NCBI GenBank assembly: GCA_009602725.1
Contig: WELB01000017.1
Span: forward strand, 218,667 to 264,436
DNA: 45,770 nt
Source: Spirogloea muscicola
Lineage: Eukaryota; Streptophyta; Zygnematophyceae; Spirogloeales; Spirogloeaceae
Direction: 5' to 3'
In this document: positions 12,201-23,130 of the stretch, in pieces
How the letters are laid out: every line of letters begins with the position of its first letter
How positions within the stretch are numbered: position 1 is the first letter of the stretch
Translations under genes and position numbers: made by a program
The notes under the pieces: generated by a model
Told to the model about the DNA's origin: nothing
Database searches by the model: none
What the model saw: only the letters and a program-made list of their open reading frames with translations

Positions 12201-15200
12201 CTGTCAATACAACCATGCAATGATCTACAGATACAAGATCTCTGAAGCAACACAAGGTGCATGTCAAACACCTTGGAGGCAATAACAGCAGTGTTGGCAA
12301 TTGCAGATTGAACAACTTCTTGAGGCAATGTCTTAAATGAAGCTATCATCTCGTCCCTTGATTTCAGGTACTCTTGCCCACTGCCACAAACATGATCCCC
12401 ATATTTCAAAATTGCATGAGCAAAATTTTTCACAGGTGAACTGATGCATGGAAGCTGACCTGCACCTGCTTACCTGTATACTAATTTTGGCTTCTCAGTC
12501 AACTTTGAGCCCGTCTGCCAGTGAGGAGAAATAACACCACAATCTGTCAAGGTCAGCTTGTTGAAGGGTCATAAGAAGATAGGTCATATGTCAGGTCTTG
12601 AAAGGGAGCATTCCCTCAGCATGCTGTTCACACTGATCAGAGTTGGTGGGCTTCACATGAGAAGCTGCTCAATATGCGGTTAGCAACACATGATTACGCC
12701 CAACGAGCACTGAAGATGCACCTTAATGCAGATCAGGGCCTTGTGCGAATCAAAATCACTGCAATGTGTAAAGTGAGAGTCATTGGTAGCAACTACATCT
12801 ATATCCTGAGAACCACAAACACAAGGGTAGTCAGTTATTGGCATTTGTCTGGATAGATAACGTGCATAGAGGATGTGCAGATTGCTGGAACAACTTGTTC
12901 AAGTTGCTATTTGACCTATCTTGCAGTCACAATAATTCAGTGTGCTCTTCAATTTGAAACGCAACGTACCAATTGTTGAGACAACTTGAGGATGCCTTTA
13001 TTGATAATTTCATTGTCATGCCTGCTGTGGTCCATAACTTCTAAGTAGTAGTCTTCACCAAACACTTTCTTGTGCCTAATGTCACAAAATGCAGCAATCT
13101 GCATTCAGTAATGCTTCCCCTCCTTGCACAAATGAGAGACTTTTCAGGTGGGAAGAGATACTGGCAAGGACATGTGCTAAGAACGCACCAGCTTGCAATC
13201 TCCTCAGCCCTAACCATGTCCTGCTTCAGTAGCGCTTGGGCCAACTGATATCACCAGCATGTCACATGTACATGGCAGGTGCAACTTTCAGTAGGTGCAA
13301 CTTTCAGTTAGTGCTTTCAATGCTCCAACAATGGAGCTCCAAAAGACTACGACAACATCTCCTTCCAGGTTGAGACCAACTGACTGGGCTGTGCAATGTT
13401 CAATTACTGCTCTCTCATATGAGACATGCTGCAGGGAAGGAGTGACTAGCAGTCACCTCTCCAGACTGACAACCAGAACAAATAATAAGGCCCTCACTGT
13501 GAATCTGAAGTAGCTCTCTGCACATCACCCAGTTATTCTGAATCACGGCACGTTATGATCAGCGAATCAGCTCACAGATGACAACATGAAGCTATATAAG
13601 ATAACAGTATCTGCATTTATAGTTCATGGCATCAGGGTGGACAGTATGTGACAGAGTATCTACACTTATCTGCAAAAGCACAGGTCACCACTTTTCTTGT
13701 CACTACTTTGAGAACAAGAGCAATTTGCAAGCCTGACTAGGAGGACAAAGTATCTGCCAAATGTACGCATAGTGACCACATATAGCAGTACATGTGGAGC
13801 GGAAATTGCCTGCTGATGCAAGGCCTGCAAGGCCTGCCCTGCAGAAGAACATTGAAGAGGTTTGTATTCTGTGAGTCGCTGTTGAGGCACAGTGACCTAG
13901 CCCAGGCTTGACCAAGTAATATGAGGACAACAGATTCAGTTGGTGCAATCTGACCTTACCCCAAAAATTTTACTCTTTGTGTGAGACTTGACCTTGAGAA
14001 TGCAAGCATCTCAAGACAAACGGACAAGGTTTTCATGAGGTGCCTTGATTTGTGCATGTCCTACATCTCACAAGCAATCAATTACTCTACCAAAGAGGTG
14101 ACAAGCTGACACCTACCTCCATTCCATGCAAGTGGGATTCACTGGTTAGCTTCACAAGGTTCTTGTACCCGTTGACGTCCTTTGCAAGAACTGTCAAATG
14201 GTACCTACAAGCAGATGCAAGGAGTTTGTTAGCTCTGCCAATCCAGAAAACGTTTTTAAGATCTGATTGCAACACGATGTTGGCCTTCTTATGACGGCCT
14301 TAGGGAATGCACAGCAGCCCTACACTTGCTCTGACCTTTTGCGTTCCTCCTGCTGTCCCTCGTTTCCATGTGCTATGTACATCTCATTTCCAATTATAGG
14401 CTTAATGCCAGCTGCTTTGCAAAGCTTCACAAGCTCTATTGCTCCGTACATAACTGCAAACATGGGCAAACAGTGGTGATGTGTTCATCATGGAATCTGC
14501 AGTATAACAATGATATACGGTTGAAGCACCAGGAACACGTTTAGAAGAGCAAAGCGACAAGAGCCTGTCCAACAATACAACAATGTGGCCTGCTGCAACA
14601 GTATCTTGGTGCTCAGCTAAATGCATCACCAGAGGAACTTGCACCACCAAGTAGGGGTAAGAATCCCTCCAGACTCACCTCCATGGTCTGTAAGGGCCAG
14701 AGCTTTCATCCCCAGCTCCTTAGCCCTCTCCACTAGAGCAGGCAACTGCCCAAATGTTAATGCAACCAACACAATTAGCAGGTCAATCAAGAGCCAGGAA
14801 CTCTCCATCACCTTCATGTAGAGCAGACTGATGATGCTGACAGATTGAGAAAAGGAGTTCAAAGATCAACAATTATCTTGTCATTCAGTGTCAGCAATTA
14901 TCTTTGTATCTGCATCCTGGAAGCGTCTTACTTCACACTCTTATCCTGATAGTGACCGAGCAATACATTCAGGCAGCACACCTGGCTCGCACCGTCAAGC
15001 AGGCTGAAATCGCTGTGCACATGGAGAGGGACAAAATCCAGCGTTGCCACCTCTGATGAGGTGCCCTCTGCCGGAACCTCTGTAGCTGCTGCGTTGGTCA
15101 AAGTCGTGTATGGCCCTGAGCTGCTTGACTGTATGGCAGCTAACGAAATAGGCCTCCTGAGCAGAGCCGGAGAACCAGGTAGCGCTGCAGATACGAAGGA

Positions 15201-15398
15201 GTATCCTCGAGGCCGGCAAGGCCTTGGGAAAGCGCCTGCACCGGCGAGGCAGCGGCTGGCCGGTGGGACGCTCTTGCGGACAATCACGTGGAGCACAACC
15301 GCGACTCTCGCTCCGAGGGCGTGTAGGCCTCCGCGCCACATGGCGCGGCACCCCGCGCCGGCTGCGACGGTGGCGCCGGGCGGGCCGCCGAGGGACAT
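6233..15398 (-). CDS. dnaE: Bacterial-type DNA polymerase III alpha subunit (family C), spliced and organelle-targeted
   Basis: Replicative family-C DNA polymerase catalytic subunit. I model 24 exons (- strand): 15398-14982, 14745-14679, 14453-14336, 14204-14117, 13504-13457, 13244-13189, 13075-12970, 12805-12722, 12514-12474, 12380-12272, 12092-12009, 11836-11717, 11482-11424, 11320-11253, 11112-11027, 10765-10619, 10466-10371, 10201-10094, 9856-9605, 9402-9308, 9202-9154, 8969-8721, 8500-6602, 6445-6233. Phases close to 1552 residues; every donor is GT. Residues 1-120 are Arg/Ala/Ser-rich and nearly free of acidic residues, like a transit peptide. The PHP domain starts at [16 protein letters not shown] (~122). 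The palm carries PDIDTDFC (Asp507, Asp509) and [12 protein letters not shown] (Asp666), matching the catalytic triad of E. coli PolC-III alpha. Also seen: [56 protein letters not shown], an HhH region and an OB fold. A segment between exons 4 and 5 looks short, so a small exon may be missing there. Head to head with the NYN-LOTUS gene. Confidence 0.94.
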
Positions 15399-16040
15399 GA
15401 TGCCGCCGCGAACGCATGGGCTAGCTCAGCCGTCGGCCCGCGCCGCCGGCTGGCCCCCCGGCGGCACTCGTCGCCGTGAGACGGACGGGACGGCGCGGCT
15501 GCCCGTGCAGCAGCTGAGCGCGGGCGAGCATCCTGGCGCGTCTCCGCGGGCGCTGCCCCGCCGCGCGTCGCGACGCGCCGGCTGGAGCTGCGGCAGCGGC
15601 GCCTTGGGGTAAACGCAGTGTATTGATGAGCAATGGAGGGCCAGAGTGGCCAAGTACACGGCAGGGGGAGCGAGGCTGCCGGCAGGCCCTTAACGGCGGC
15701 CGCTGGCATGCAGGCGGGAGGGGGGCCAGGCAATAAAACAGATCAAACAATGCGGCTGCTGCTGTACAGGACTGCGGCTGGAAAAGCCCAGGAAGGTGAA
15801 TGTAAAGAGGCTGTTTATATAAGCGGCGCGATAACGGAGGCCCGTCAGGCACATAAGGCCGCCGACGTGGCAGCCACGGTGGCGCGCGGCCCTGGTCGCC
15901 GCGCGGCCAGCCGCCGCCACATCTGGCGGCGGGCCCCCGGTTGGCGAGCGCCGCGCCCGCCGCTCGCGGCGCCGCGGCGCGGCCAGGCCATCGCCTGTGT
16001 CGACAAGGCGCTCTCCCTCTCCGGCGCAGCAGCGACGAAG
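15399..16040. promoter_or_regulatory. Shared promoter region between dnaE (-) and the NYN-LOTUS gene (+)
   Basis: The start codons of two divergent genes are about 640 bp apart and no other gene fits between. A TATA-like TATATAAG lies at about 15815-15822, roughly 220 bp upstream of the NYN-LOTUS start codon. The flanks are very GC-rich and CpG-rich. Whether transcription of the two genes is coupled cannot be read from sequence. Confidence 0.45.
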
Positions 16041-18815
16041 ATGGCTCTCGCCGGAGGCTCCGCGGCGGCTGCTCCGCTTGCCGCCGCCGCCGCCGCCGGG
16101 CCCATGGCGATCCTCTGGGACATCGAGAATTGCGGCGTGCCTGGTAAGCACGAACGCTGGGAACTGTCTCGCCATCGTCTCGCCTCGCCGTTGGAGGTCC
16201 CTTTGATTGTGAGGAAAGCCATGCTCGCGGCTGATGGGCGCGGCTGGCTGGTCTGTCGGTGGAGCCCGGCAGGGCAGGTGCCGCCGGAGGACGTGGCCGG
16301 CAACATCCGCGGCGCGCTGCGCGGCCACCCCGCGGTGCGCGGCGCCGCCGTTACGGCCTTCGCCGCCTACGGCGACTTCAACATGTTCCCCAAGAAGCTC
16401 CGCGAGGGCTGCCAGCACACCGGCGTCAGCCTCATCGACGTCCCCAATGGCAAGAAGGACGCCGCAGGTCAGCTGGAAACTGCCAGTGTCCGATAGATAT
16501 CACCTCTGATAATTAACGACCTCCCTCGTGGCAGCCAGCAGCAGGTAGCCACTGAGTGCTGTCGTGACACCGTCCTCCATTGGCGGCGAGTGCAGACAAG
16601 GCCATCCTCGTGGACATGTTCCTCTTTGCGCTCGACAACCCGCCGCCGTCCACCATCCTCCTCATCTCCGGCGACGGCGACTTCTCCCCCGCGCTGCACA
16701 AACTCGCGCAGCGGGGCTACGCGGTGCTGCTGGCGGTGCCTGCAGGCGTCGGCGTCTCGCCGGCGCTCGTCAGGCATGATTCCACCTCCAGATCACGGCA
16801 CAGCCTTATGCAAGAAACCCATATGCTCAATCGACGTACAAATTATCCCAGGGCCTTGTTATCAGATGCAATGGCAAGAAGTGCGCCCAATCTGCCGGAG
16901 GCACGTGCAGCTTAACATCACTAAGCAGGCAGCTGACTACGCTTATTAAGCTCACACATGCTGCGTTATGGCTATCCTTCCTGGCCGCAGAGCTGGCAGC
17001 TACGTGTGGGACTGGCCATGCCTGGCAAGGGGGGACGGCTTAGTACCGGCCAAGTGCGCAATTCCGTACCGTCTCAGAACGACCTCAACATGTGGGCCAC
17101 TCCACGGCACGCCGCCACCACACCAGCCGCCGCCGCACCTGTCACAGCGCAGCGAAGGGGGCCATCCAGTCTGCGTCAATGGCCAAGTTGGCCAAGAGAG
17201 GTTGTGTGTCTATGCCTCAGCACACAGCAATTTGGTCGCGGCAGACTACAGCTTGGAGTCAGACCAGAACGAACGGGGCCAGCCACCAAATGATGGCCAT
17301 TCTTCAGTTCATGGAACTGGTCACAGGTGGTCTCCTGCTGCCGTAGAGGGTGGAGCGTTTCAAGATGTCAGCCCGAAGAGCCTGGCAGCCTATCTAGCAG
17401 GAGCCCCCTTGACAGGCCTTGCTGGCCCGCACGACATCGCACACAGTGCGAGCACCGGTGCATCAGTGGCCACGTCAGCGCCCGGTGCAGTCTGCGATGA
17501 TGGAAGAGGCGGCGGCCATGAGGCCGTCCCGGCATCTTGCGTAAGGTACAGCCAGCAGTCCGTGCAGCGGTCGTTCCAGGCCTGGGAGATGCACCCCAAG
17601 TACCATCCCCTGACCAGCACTGGCGCTGGAGGTGCCACTGCAGCAACGCCTCCTGCTGCTGGCGGCATCGGGCTCGAGGGAGACCCTACTGACAGACAGG
17701 GCAGCGTCGGCAGCGCCTTCGTCCAGCCTGGGGACCTGCAGGGCCTGAAGCGCCAGCTGGTCGAGCTGCTGCGGCTCCATGGCGGCCGGCTGGCACTTGT
17801 GCGGGTGCCGACCGAGTACCGGCGGCACTATCAGCGGCCGCTGTACCTTACTGAGTATGGCGTCCCTAAGCTCAAGTACCTGCTAGAGCGGATGAGGGAC
17901 GTGCTGGACGTGCAGGGCATTGGCGTCCGGAAACTGTTGGTTCTCAGAAACCCAGCCGCGAGGCAGCAGTTGCTGAAGCTGCAAAAGCACGGGGTGGCGA
18001 ACGACGGCGACCAGAGGGTGGTCAAGGAGAGAGCCGATGCGGAGGCACAGACGAGCGGGACTGAGGAGGAGAGAGAAGTGGCAGCACCCGAGAATGCAGA
18101 CGAAGTTGACGTGAAGTTGGGCAGGATCAGTGATTCGTCCCAGGTTGTCATCGTCAACACGACGCTGCAGGATACGACCTCGGACCCAGAGGAGACAGAG
18201 GAGAGCGAGGTAGAGGACCCGGACGCGTTTGCAGCAACCGAGGCGTCCTTGACAGCAACATCTGAGCAGAAGCTGCTACAAGCTGGAGGTGGACTGGAGG
18301 AGGCAGCCAGCTTGAGCTACGGGGCCGAGGAGGCAAAGGGCTCAGCTTCATTGAAGCTTGGGGAGCTACAGAGCGGCAGGGAAGGCGAGAGTGAGATGCC
18401 TCCCACCTGTGCACCAGTGCAGCACTCACACTCCCCCAGCATTCCTTTGGAATTGCCAGCGGCAAAGCTGGTCGATGAAGGCGATACCGCTGAAGATGAC
18501 GGCAGCGTGATCAAGCGGGAGCAGCTGGAACAGGCACAAGAAGGGGGCATGGCAGCGGATAGCAGAGGCGTGATGCCTAGCGGACGTGAATTGGATGCAT
18601 TTGCGTGGGACCTTATCGAGCTGCTCGTGAGTTTTGGAGGTCTCCTACCCATGCATGCATTGGAGGACCTCTACCTGCAGAGGTACTCCCGGCCCGTAAG
18701 CCTGGTGTCGCTTGGTGCTCGTGACTTAGTCAGCTTGTTTCATATGTACAGCCATGTGGTTCGGTTGGAAACAGTGGACGGCTTCCAGTGTGTAGTCTTG
18801 AGAGGATATGATTAA
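16041..18815 (+). CDS. NYN-domain nuclease with two LOTUS/OST-HTH domains (MARF1-like)
   Basis: Putative RNA-directed ribonuclease. Exons 16041-16143, 16273-16467, 16596-16773 and 16991-18815 give 766 residues. The NYN (PIN-like) domain spans about residues 20-170: AILWDIENCGVP with Asp27, then LLISGDGDFSPALHKL with Asp126 and Asp128, the acidic residues expected for metal-dependent catalysis, and GSYVWDWP closing the domain. A long low-complexity linker follows. The first LOTUS domain is near residues 405-480 (LKRQLVELLRLHGG, then PKLKYLLERM) and the second near 688-766 (AWDLIELLVSFGGLLPMHAL). LOTUS domains bind RNA, including G-quadruplexes, and recruit partners in animal MARF1/TDRD5/7; plant NYN-LOTUS proteins exist, but their roles are poorly known. 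The third intron needs a GC donor (AG|GCATGA) to keep the conserved frame. The start is the first Met with a good lead into the NYN domain. Confidence 0.88.
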
Positions 18816-19030
18816 AAATTGTACATAGATGTCATTATCTTGCAGCCCATTTTGCCAGCACATTGCTGGCACAGTGTGTCTATGCAGGCATTCATGCCGG
18901 CTCAGTGTTCACATCATTTGTCATACAGAGCCGTTATGCCAATGAGCTCGGCCCAACTTGTATCTGTAATTGTGACGGTCATTGCTGAGTCGTCACTGGC
19001 ATTTCAATAAGCGTCTGAAGTACTTGGACA

Positions 19031-21766
19031 TCAGATGATGCGAAGCTCTTTGCCTGTGTATGTGAACGCTTCCACAGCCTTCTCCAGCTGCGGTTCTGTG
19101 TGTTCCGCAGAGAGCTGCACGCGTATTCGTGCAGCCCCCTTGGGCACAACCTGTAAAATACTTCACCATGCTGGATAAGTCTCAGAGTAATCACTTGCAT
19201 GGCCATCAGAACAATCTTCTTCACTCAGCCACATTTGTCTTCAGTGGTCAAAAGTGCAGCAAAAGTAACTGCAGGCCTCTGAGTTTCTCAACGACAGCAA
19301 AGACTCCTAGTGCAGACCAACAACCTTGCATACCATGTTGTTTTAGCAAAGCTGGAGAAGGGGGTGGGGTAGGGGTACCCATTACCGGATAAGAGAAGCC
19401 AACCACATATACACCCCTCTGGAGCATCTTGTCAGCAACCTCGTGGGCCAGCCTAGCATCCCCAAGCATGATTGGCACAATTGGGTGATCACCCTCCTTG
19501 ATCTGGAATCCTGCCCTCGTCATCTCTCGCCTAAAGTAGGCCGTGTTGGCTGCCAGCCTGTCACGCAGCTCCGTGCTGCATAGGAGAGATAATGAAGTTA
19601 TGCATTAATATTCTGACCCCACTTCAGGTGCACACCTCCAGATAGATGATCCTACTAAGCGATAGCCGTCTACTGACCTCTCCATGAGGAGCCCAAGGGC
19701 GGCAATGCTTGCGGCTGCAACTGGCGGCGCAAGCGTGTTGGAGAAGAGATATGGCCGGGCTTTCTGCCGGAGCAATTCCACCACCTCCGCTTTCCCCGTC
19801 GTGTACCCGCCTGTCGCGCCTCCCAGCGCCTGCACTCAACTGGCTCGACCAGCCCACCGGTGAGCCGTGGCAGGCAGAGACAAGCAGTAGTTGGCGTAGT
19901 CCTGATAGCAACGCTAAAGCATCCTAGCCCAAGTCCTGGAATCTACCAGACATGTCTGCTTGAAAGAACACGCAATGGAGCTCACGCCCATTGCTGGAAA
20001 ATGATGCAACGATGGTGATAATTCCTTCTCATACCCAACCCGGTGACCTGATGAATGCAGGCTTGCCAGTCACCATATTGGAGCTTACGGACGGGTTCAG
20101 AGTAAGGCTCTCAGATCTCTTTCAGTGATTTGTGGAGCACCAAGAGAGGTAGGGATGTGAAATGCAACCTTGCCCAAGGTCGAGTTGATGATGTCCATCT
20201 GGCCAAAGACGCCGCAGTGCTCGTCCGTACCCCTGCCGGTCCTGCCTAGGAAGCCTGTCGCGTGGCAATCGTCTACAAAGACCGCAGCATTGTATGCATC
20301 CGCCAGCTCCCGGATCCTGGCCAGCGGGGCTACGTGGCCATCCATGGAGAAGACGCCGTCTGTGGCTATCTGCAAGAGCAACATGACCAGGAAGCAGCTC
20401 CAGCTTTGTAGTACGTTTTCAGGGCATTGCGCCTGCTGCTGTCAAGGCATGCAGCTTAATGCTGCAGCTAAAGAAGTGTGGTCAAGATGTTGCATGGTTG
20501 CAAAGTACGCATTGGAGAGCACAGCCTGTACACAGGTCTGCCATCTAGAGGATAATAGAAATGTCACTATCTACAGCTTCTCAATCAGGCAGAGTGCATA
20601 TAGGCAGATAAGTTCGTCAATTTTAACAGCTTGTCGAGCCATTGCAAGTGCAGGTTGATGCTTCTGCCAACAGGGAGTGCAGGTTCACCAGCCGCAGTCG
20701 CTCTCCTTGGGTCTCGGCTAGGCAGCGCTCAAGATCGGCCATGTCGAGGTGCTTATACCGCAGCCGCTTTGCCTTGCAGAGGCGGATGCCGTCAATGATC
20801 GATGCGTGATTGAGCTCGTCGCTGATCACTGCATCCTCGGCAGTAAGGAGCGCCTCAAAGAGGCCGCCATTTGCGTCGAAGCAGCTGCATGGATGATGTC
20901 CAGGCAACCAATCCGTGAACCATTAGCTTTTAGCCCCACAAGAGCTTCAGCAGAGCAGCTTGAGTTTGTGGACGAACACCAAGTGCTGTTGTTGGGGCTC
21001 AGCATTCGCAGACCAAGTCTTGGGCTTGCCTGGGGAAGAGAATGGTGTCCTCAGTGCCGTGGAAGTCAGACAGCTTCCTCTCCAGCTGCTTATGCAAGTC
21101 CTGCTCGTACAGGGAGGGAGATGGACGTGCCTCAGCTGCAGAGCCGCTGCAGCTTTCTCCAACATGGGCACGTAGCGAAGACAGTCCTCTTCTGACTGCA
21201 GTGGCGGGACCCTCAGCTGGTCAGCTGAGGGTCAGGGTCCGGCACGCCCACCTGCGTGCCGCAGATGAAGCGCACGGAGGAGAGGCCGAAGCCGCGGGCA
21301 TCGAGCGCTTCGCGGGCGGCGGCCACCAGCCGCGGGTGGTTGCTCAGCCCGAGATAGTTGTTGGCGCACAGATTGAGCACCTCGCCATCACTGCATCGAG
21401 AGGCGAGCATGGCGCAGGCAAGCGGCCACATGAGGCTGGCCTCCGGGGGCCGGCGCCGCTGCCTCCGCACAGCTCGCTGGCCATGAGCTAATTGAATTGG
21501 CTGAGCTTGCATGAGGCGTATAGCAATTATAACATCAAATGTATGTTATAATTGTAGCTCAGCTCAGCTCAGCTCGGCTCAGCTCAGCTCAGCACGGCTC
21601 AGCTCAGCTCGGCTCAGCTCGGCTCAGCTCGGCTCAGCAGAGAGCGCTGGCGGGGACGCACATGCCTCTGCGCGACGGCGACGGACGAGCCCTGCGGCGA
21701 CGTGATGACGCGCTCCGCCTTCCACGTCCCCGCGCCGCGCACCTCCTCCAGCTGCCGCCGCACTAC
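19031..21766 (-). CDS. KBL: 2-amino-3-ketobutyrate CoA ligase / glycine C-acetyltransferase (5' end in assembly gap)
   Basis: PLP enzyme of the alpha-oxoamine synthase family, second step of threonine breakdown to glycine and acetyl-CoA, normally mitochondrial. Exons (- strand): 21766-21666, 21390-21252, 21100-21030, 20884-20689, 20369-20169, 19829-19678, 19575-19386, 19150-19031, giving 389 residues in phase. It tracks E. coli Kbl throughout: [107 protein letters not shown] with the PLP lysine, [25 protein letters not shown] is favoured over AONS or ALAS by [10 protein letters not shown] and SCFDANGG. Two introns need GC donors (AG|GCATGT after 21666, AG|GCAAGC after 21030). The start codon and transit peptide are missing; they probably lie in or beside the 21909-22191 gap. 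Confidence 0.93.
21524..21554. repeat. Perfect 12-bp inverted repeat in a KBL intron
   Basis: CAATTATAACAT at 21524-21535 faces its exact complement ATGTTATAATTG at 21543-21554 with a 7-nt loop. It abuts the CTCAG microsatellite and sits in an otherwise GC-rich stretch. Confidence 0.85.
21556..21639. repeat. Pentanucleotide microsatellite (AGCTC/GGCTC)n
   Basis: About 17 units of five bases, mostly AGCTC with GGCTC variants, inside the second-from-5' KBL intron. The variants are themselves arranged in runs, as if larger blocks were duplicated. Ordinary replication-slippage sequence with no sign of function. Confidence 0.9.
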
Positions 21767-21908
21767 CTGCGCAGCGGGGCGGTGGCGGCCGCCCGGTCAG
21801 CGCAGCTGCCTCCGGCAGCTCCGCGCCCGCCGCCGCCGTCGCCGCCGTGAGAGGCGGCGCCTCCTGCGGGCGTCCGAGGGAAGGCGCACTTCGACGAGCG
21901 CCTGGCCG

Positions 21909-22191
21909 NNNNNNNNNNNNNNNNNNNNNNNNNNNNNNNNNNNNNNNNNNNNNNNNNNNNNNNNNNNNNNNNNNNNNNNNNNNNNNNNNNNNNNNNNNNN
22001 NNNNNNNNNNNNNNNNNNNNNNNNNNNNNNNNNNNNNNNNNNNNNNNNNNNNNNNNNNNNNNNNNNNNNNNNNNNNNNNNNNNNNNNNNNNNNNNNNNNN
22101 NNNNNNNNNNNNNNNNNNNNNNNNNNNNNNNNNNNNNNNNNNNNNNNNNNNNNNNNNNNNNNNNNNNNNNNNNNNNNNNNNNNNNNNNNNN
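21909..22191. other. Assembly gap (283 N), flanked by a poly-C run
   Basis: A run of N followed directly by about 19 C at 22192-22210. It lies in the divergent space between the KBL and COA5-like genes and probably hides the first KBL exon and both promoters. Confidence 0.98.
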
Positions 22192-22333
22192 CCCCCCCCC
22201 CCCCCCCCCCGCCCGCTCCTCTCGCCGCCGTCGGCGCCGCAGTCCCCGCCGGCTGCGCCGCGCCCGCCGCGCGGCAGGCCTACCCGCGGAGAAGAATGGT
22301 CGTGGTGGCGGCGGCGGCGACGGCGGCGGCGGC

Positions 22334-23019
22334 ATGCCTTCGTCCTGCAAGGGCCTGGCGCTGGAGCTCGTCAAGTGCCTCGCCGACAGCGACTGCGTCA
22401 AGGCGAGGCTCCTCAGCTCCTCGCCCGCGACGGCGCGGCGCGGCTGCTCCGCGGCCGCGGCGAGGCCTACGCCGCAGACGGCCACGTCCATGGCATCCAG
22501 GCTCCGCGGCCGCTCTGCCGTGAGCTGATCTGGTGGCAATGCCTGCCATGTGCTGCGGCCATCGCCAGGTAGAGAAGCGGAGCTACAAGGAGTGCGCCGG
22601 GGAGGCCCCGCCGGCCGTGCCCGCGCGCTGCGTCGGCCTCCGCGAGACCTACTTCAATTGCAAGCGTGGCCAGGTGCCCCCCGCTAGGCCGCCCGAGCCT
22701 TGCCCTGCCGCCAACCACTGCCTGCAGCCCGGTGGTGGCTGCAAACGATTGCCATGGATCGGGGGCCCGCCTGAGAAGAACCTGGCAAGCGGCAGCTGTG
22801 TTGTCCTGCCGCTGCATGGACGTCAGATCAGCATGCAATGCTGCAAAGAGCCAAGCCTTTTGGCTCAAAATCCAAGCAGCAGCCTAACCTTACCGAGGGG
22901 CTGGTCCTTATATATCACATTAAGGTGCTGCTCTTGGGTTCCATCAGTTAATATTCCCTCTATACTGGTGGTTGCAGGTGGACATGCGCACGCGGATCAA
23001 GGGGAACAAGGGCTACTGA
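22334..23019 (+). CDS. COA5: COA5/PET191-like cytochrome c oxidase assembly factor, twin CX9C
   Basis: Small mitochondrial intermembrane-space protein needed for complex IV assembly. Three exons, 22334-22402, 22569-22673 and 22978-23019, give 71 residues, the normal length for the family. It starts MPSSCKGLALELVKCL and ends DMRTRIKGNKGY, both hallmark segments. Cysteines form CX9C pairs: Cys5-Cys15 and the pair in CVGLRETYFNC. Such proteins are imported and oxidised by the Mia40 pathway and need no cleaved presequence. Matching the family consensus at SDCVK|VEKRSY requires a GC donor (AAG|GCGAGG) at the first intron; a GT donor 5 nt upstream would delete two residues. The stop codon is only 111 bp before the pyruvate kinase start codon on the same strand. 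Confidence 0.92.
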
Positions 23020-23130
23020 GCTCCCAGTAGGCGGCTCGCAGCTGAGTCACAGTGGTCGGCGCCCCTTGGTACAAGCGAAGCACAGGCTGACGACCACGTC
23101 CGAGGGGTGGGGCCGCCTCTGAGAGCCAAG

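Noticed and set aside
6233-15398. DnaE as bacterial contamination or a phage gene
   Set aside because: 23 introns with consistent phases, a transit-like N terminus and flanking eukaryotic genes rule this out.
15633-16496. A long + strand frame starting well upstream of 16041
   Set aside because: Upstream of the NYN start it is GC-rich, unlike any family and partly in the divergent promoter; only the part from 16041 aligns with NYN domains, and it reads through an intron.
21702-22539. Open frames spanning the N gap on both strands
   Set aside because: They are artefacts of N codons and GC-rich sequence; the real coding content is KBL on the minus strand and the COA5-like exons.
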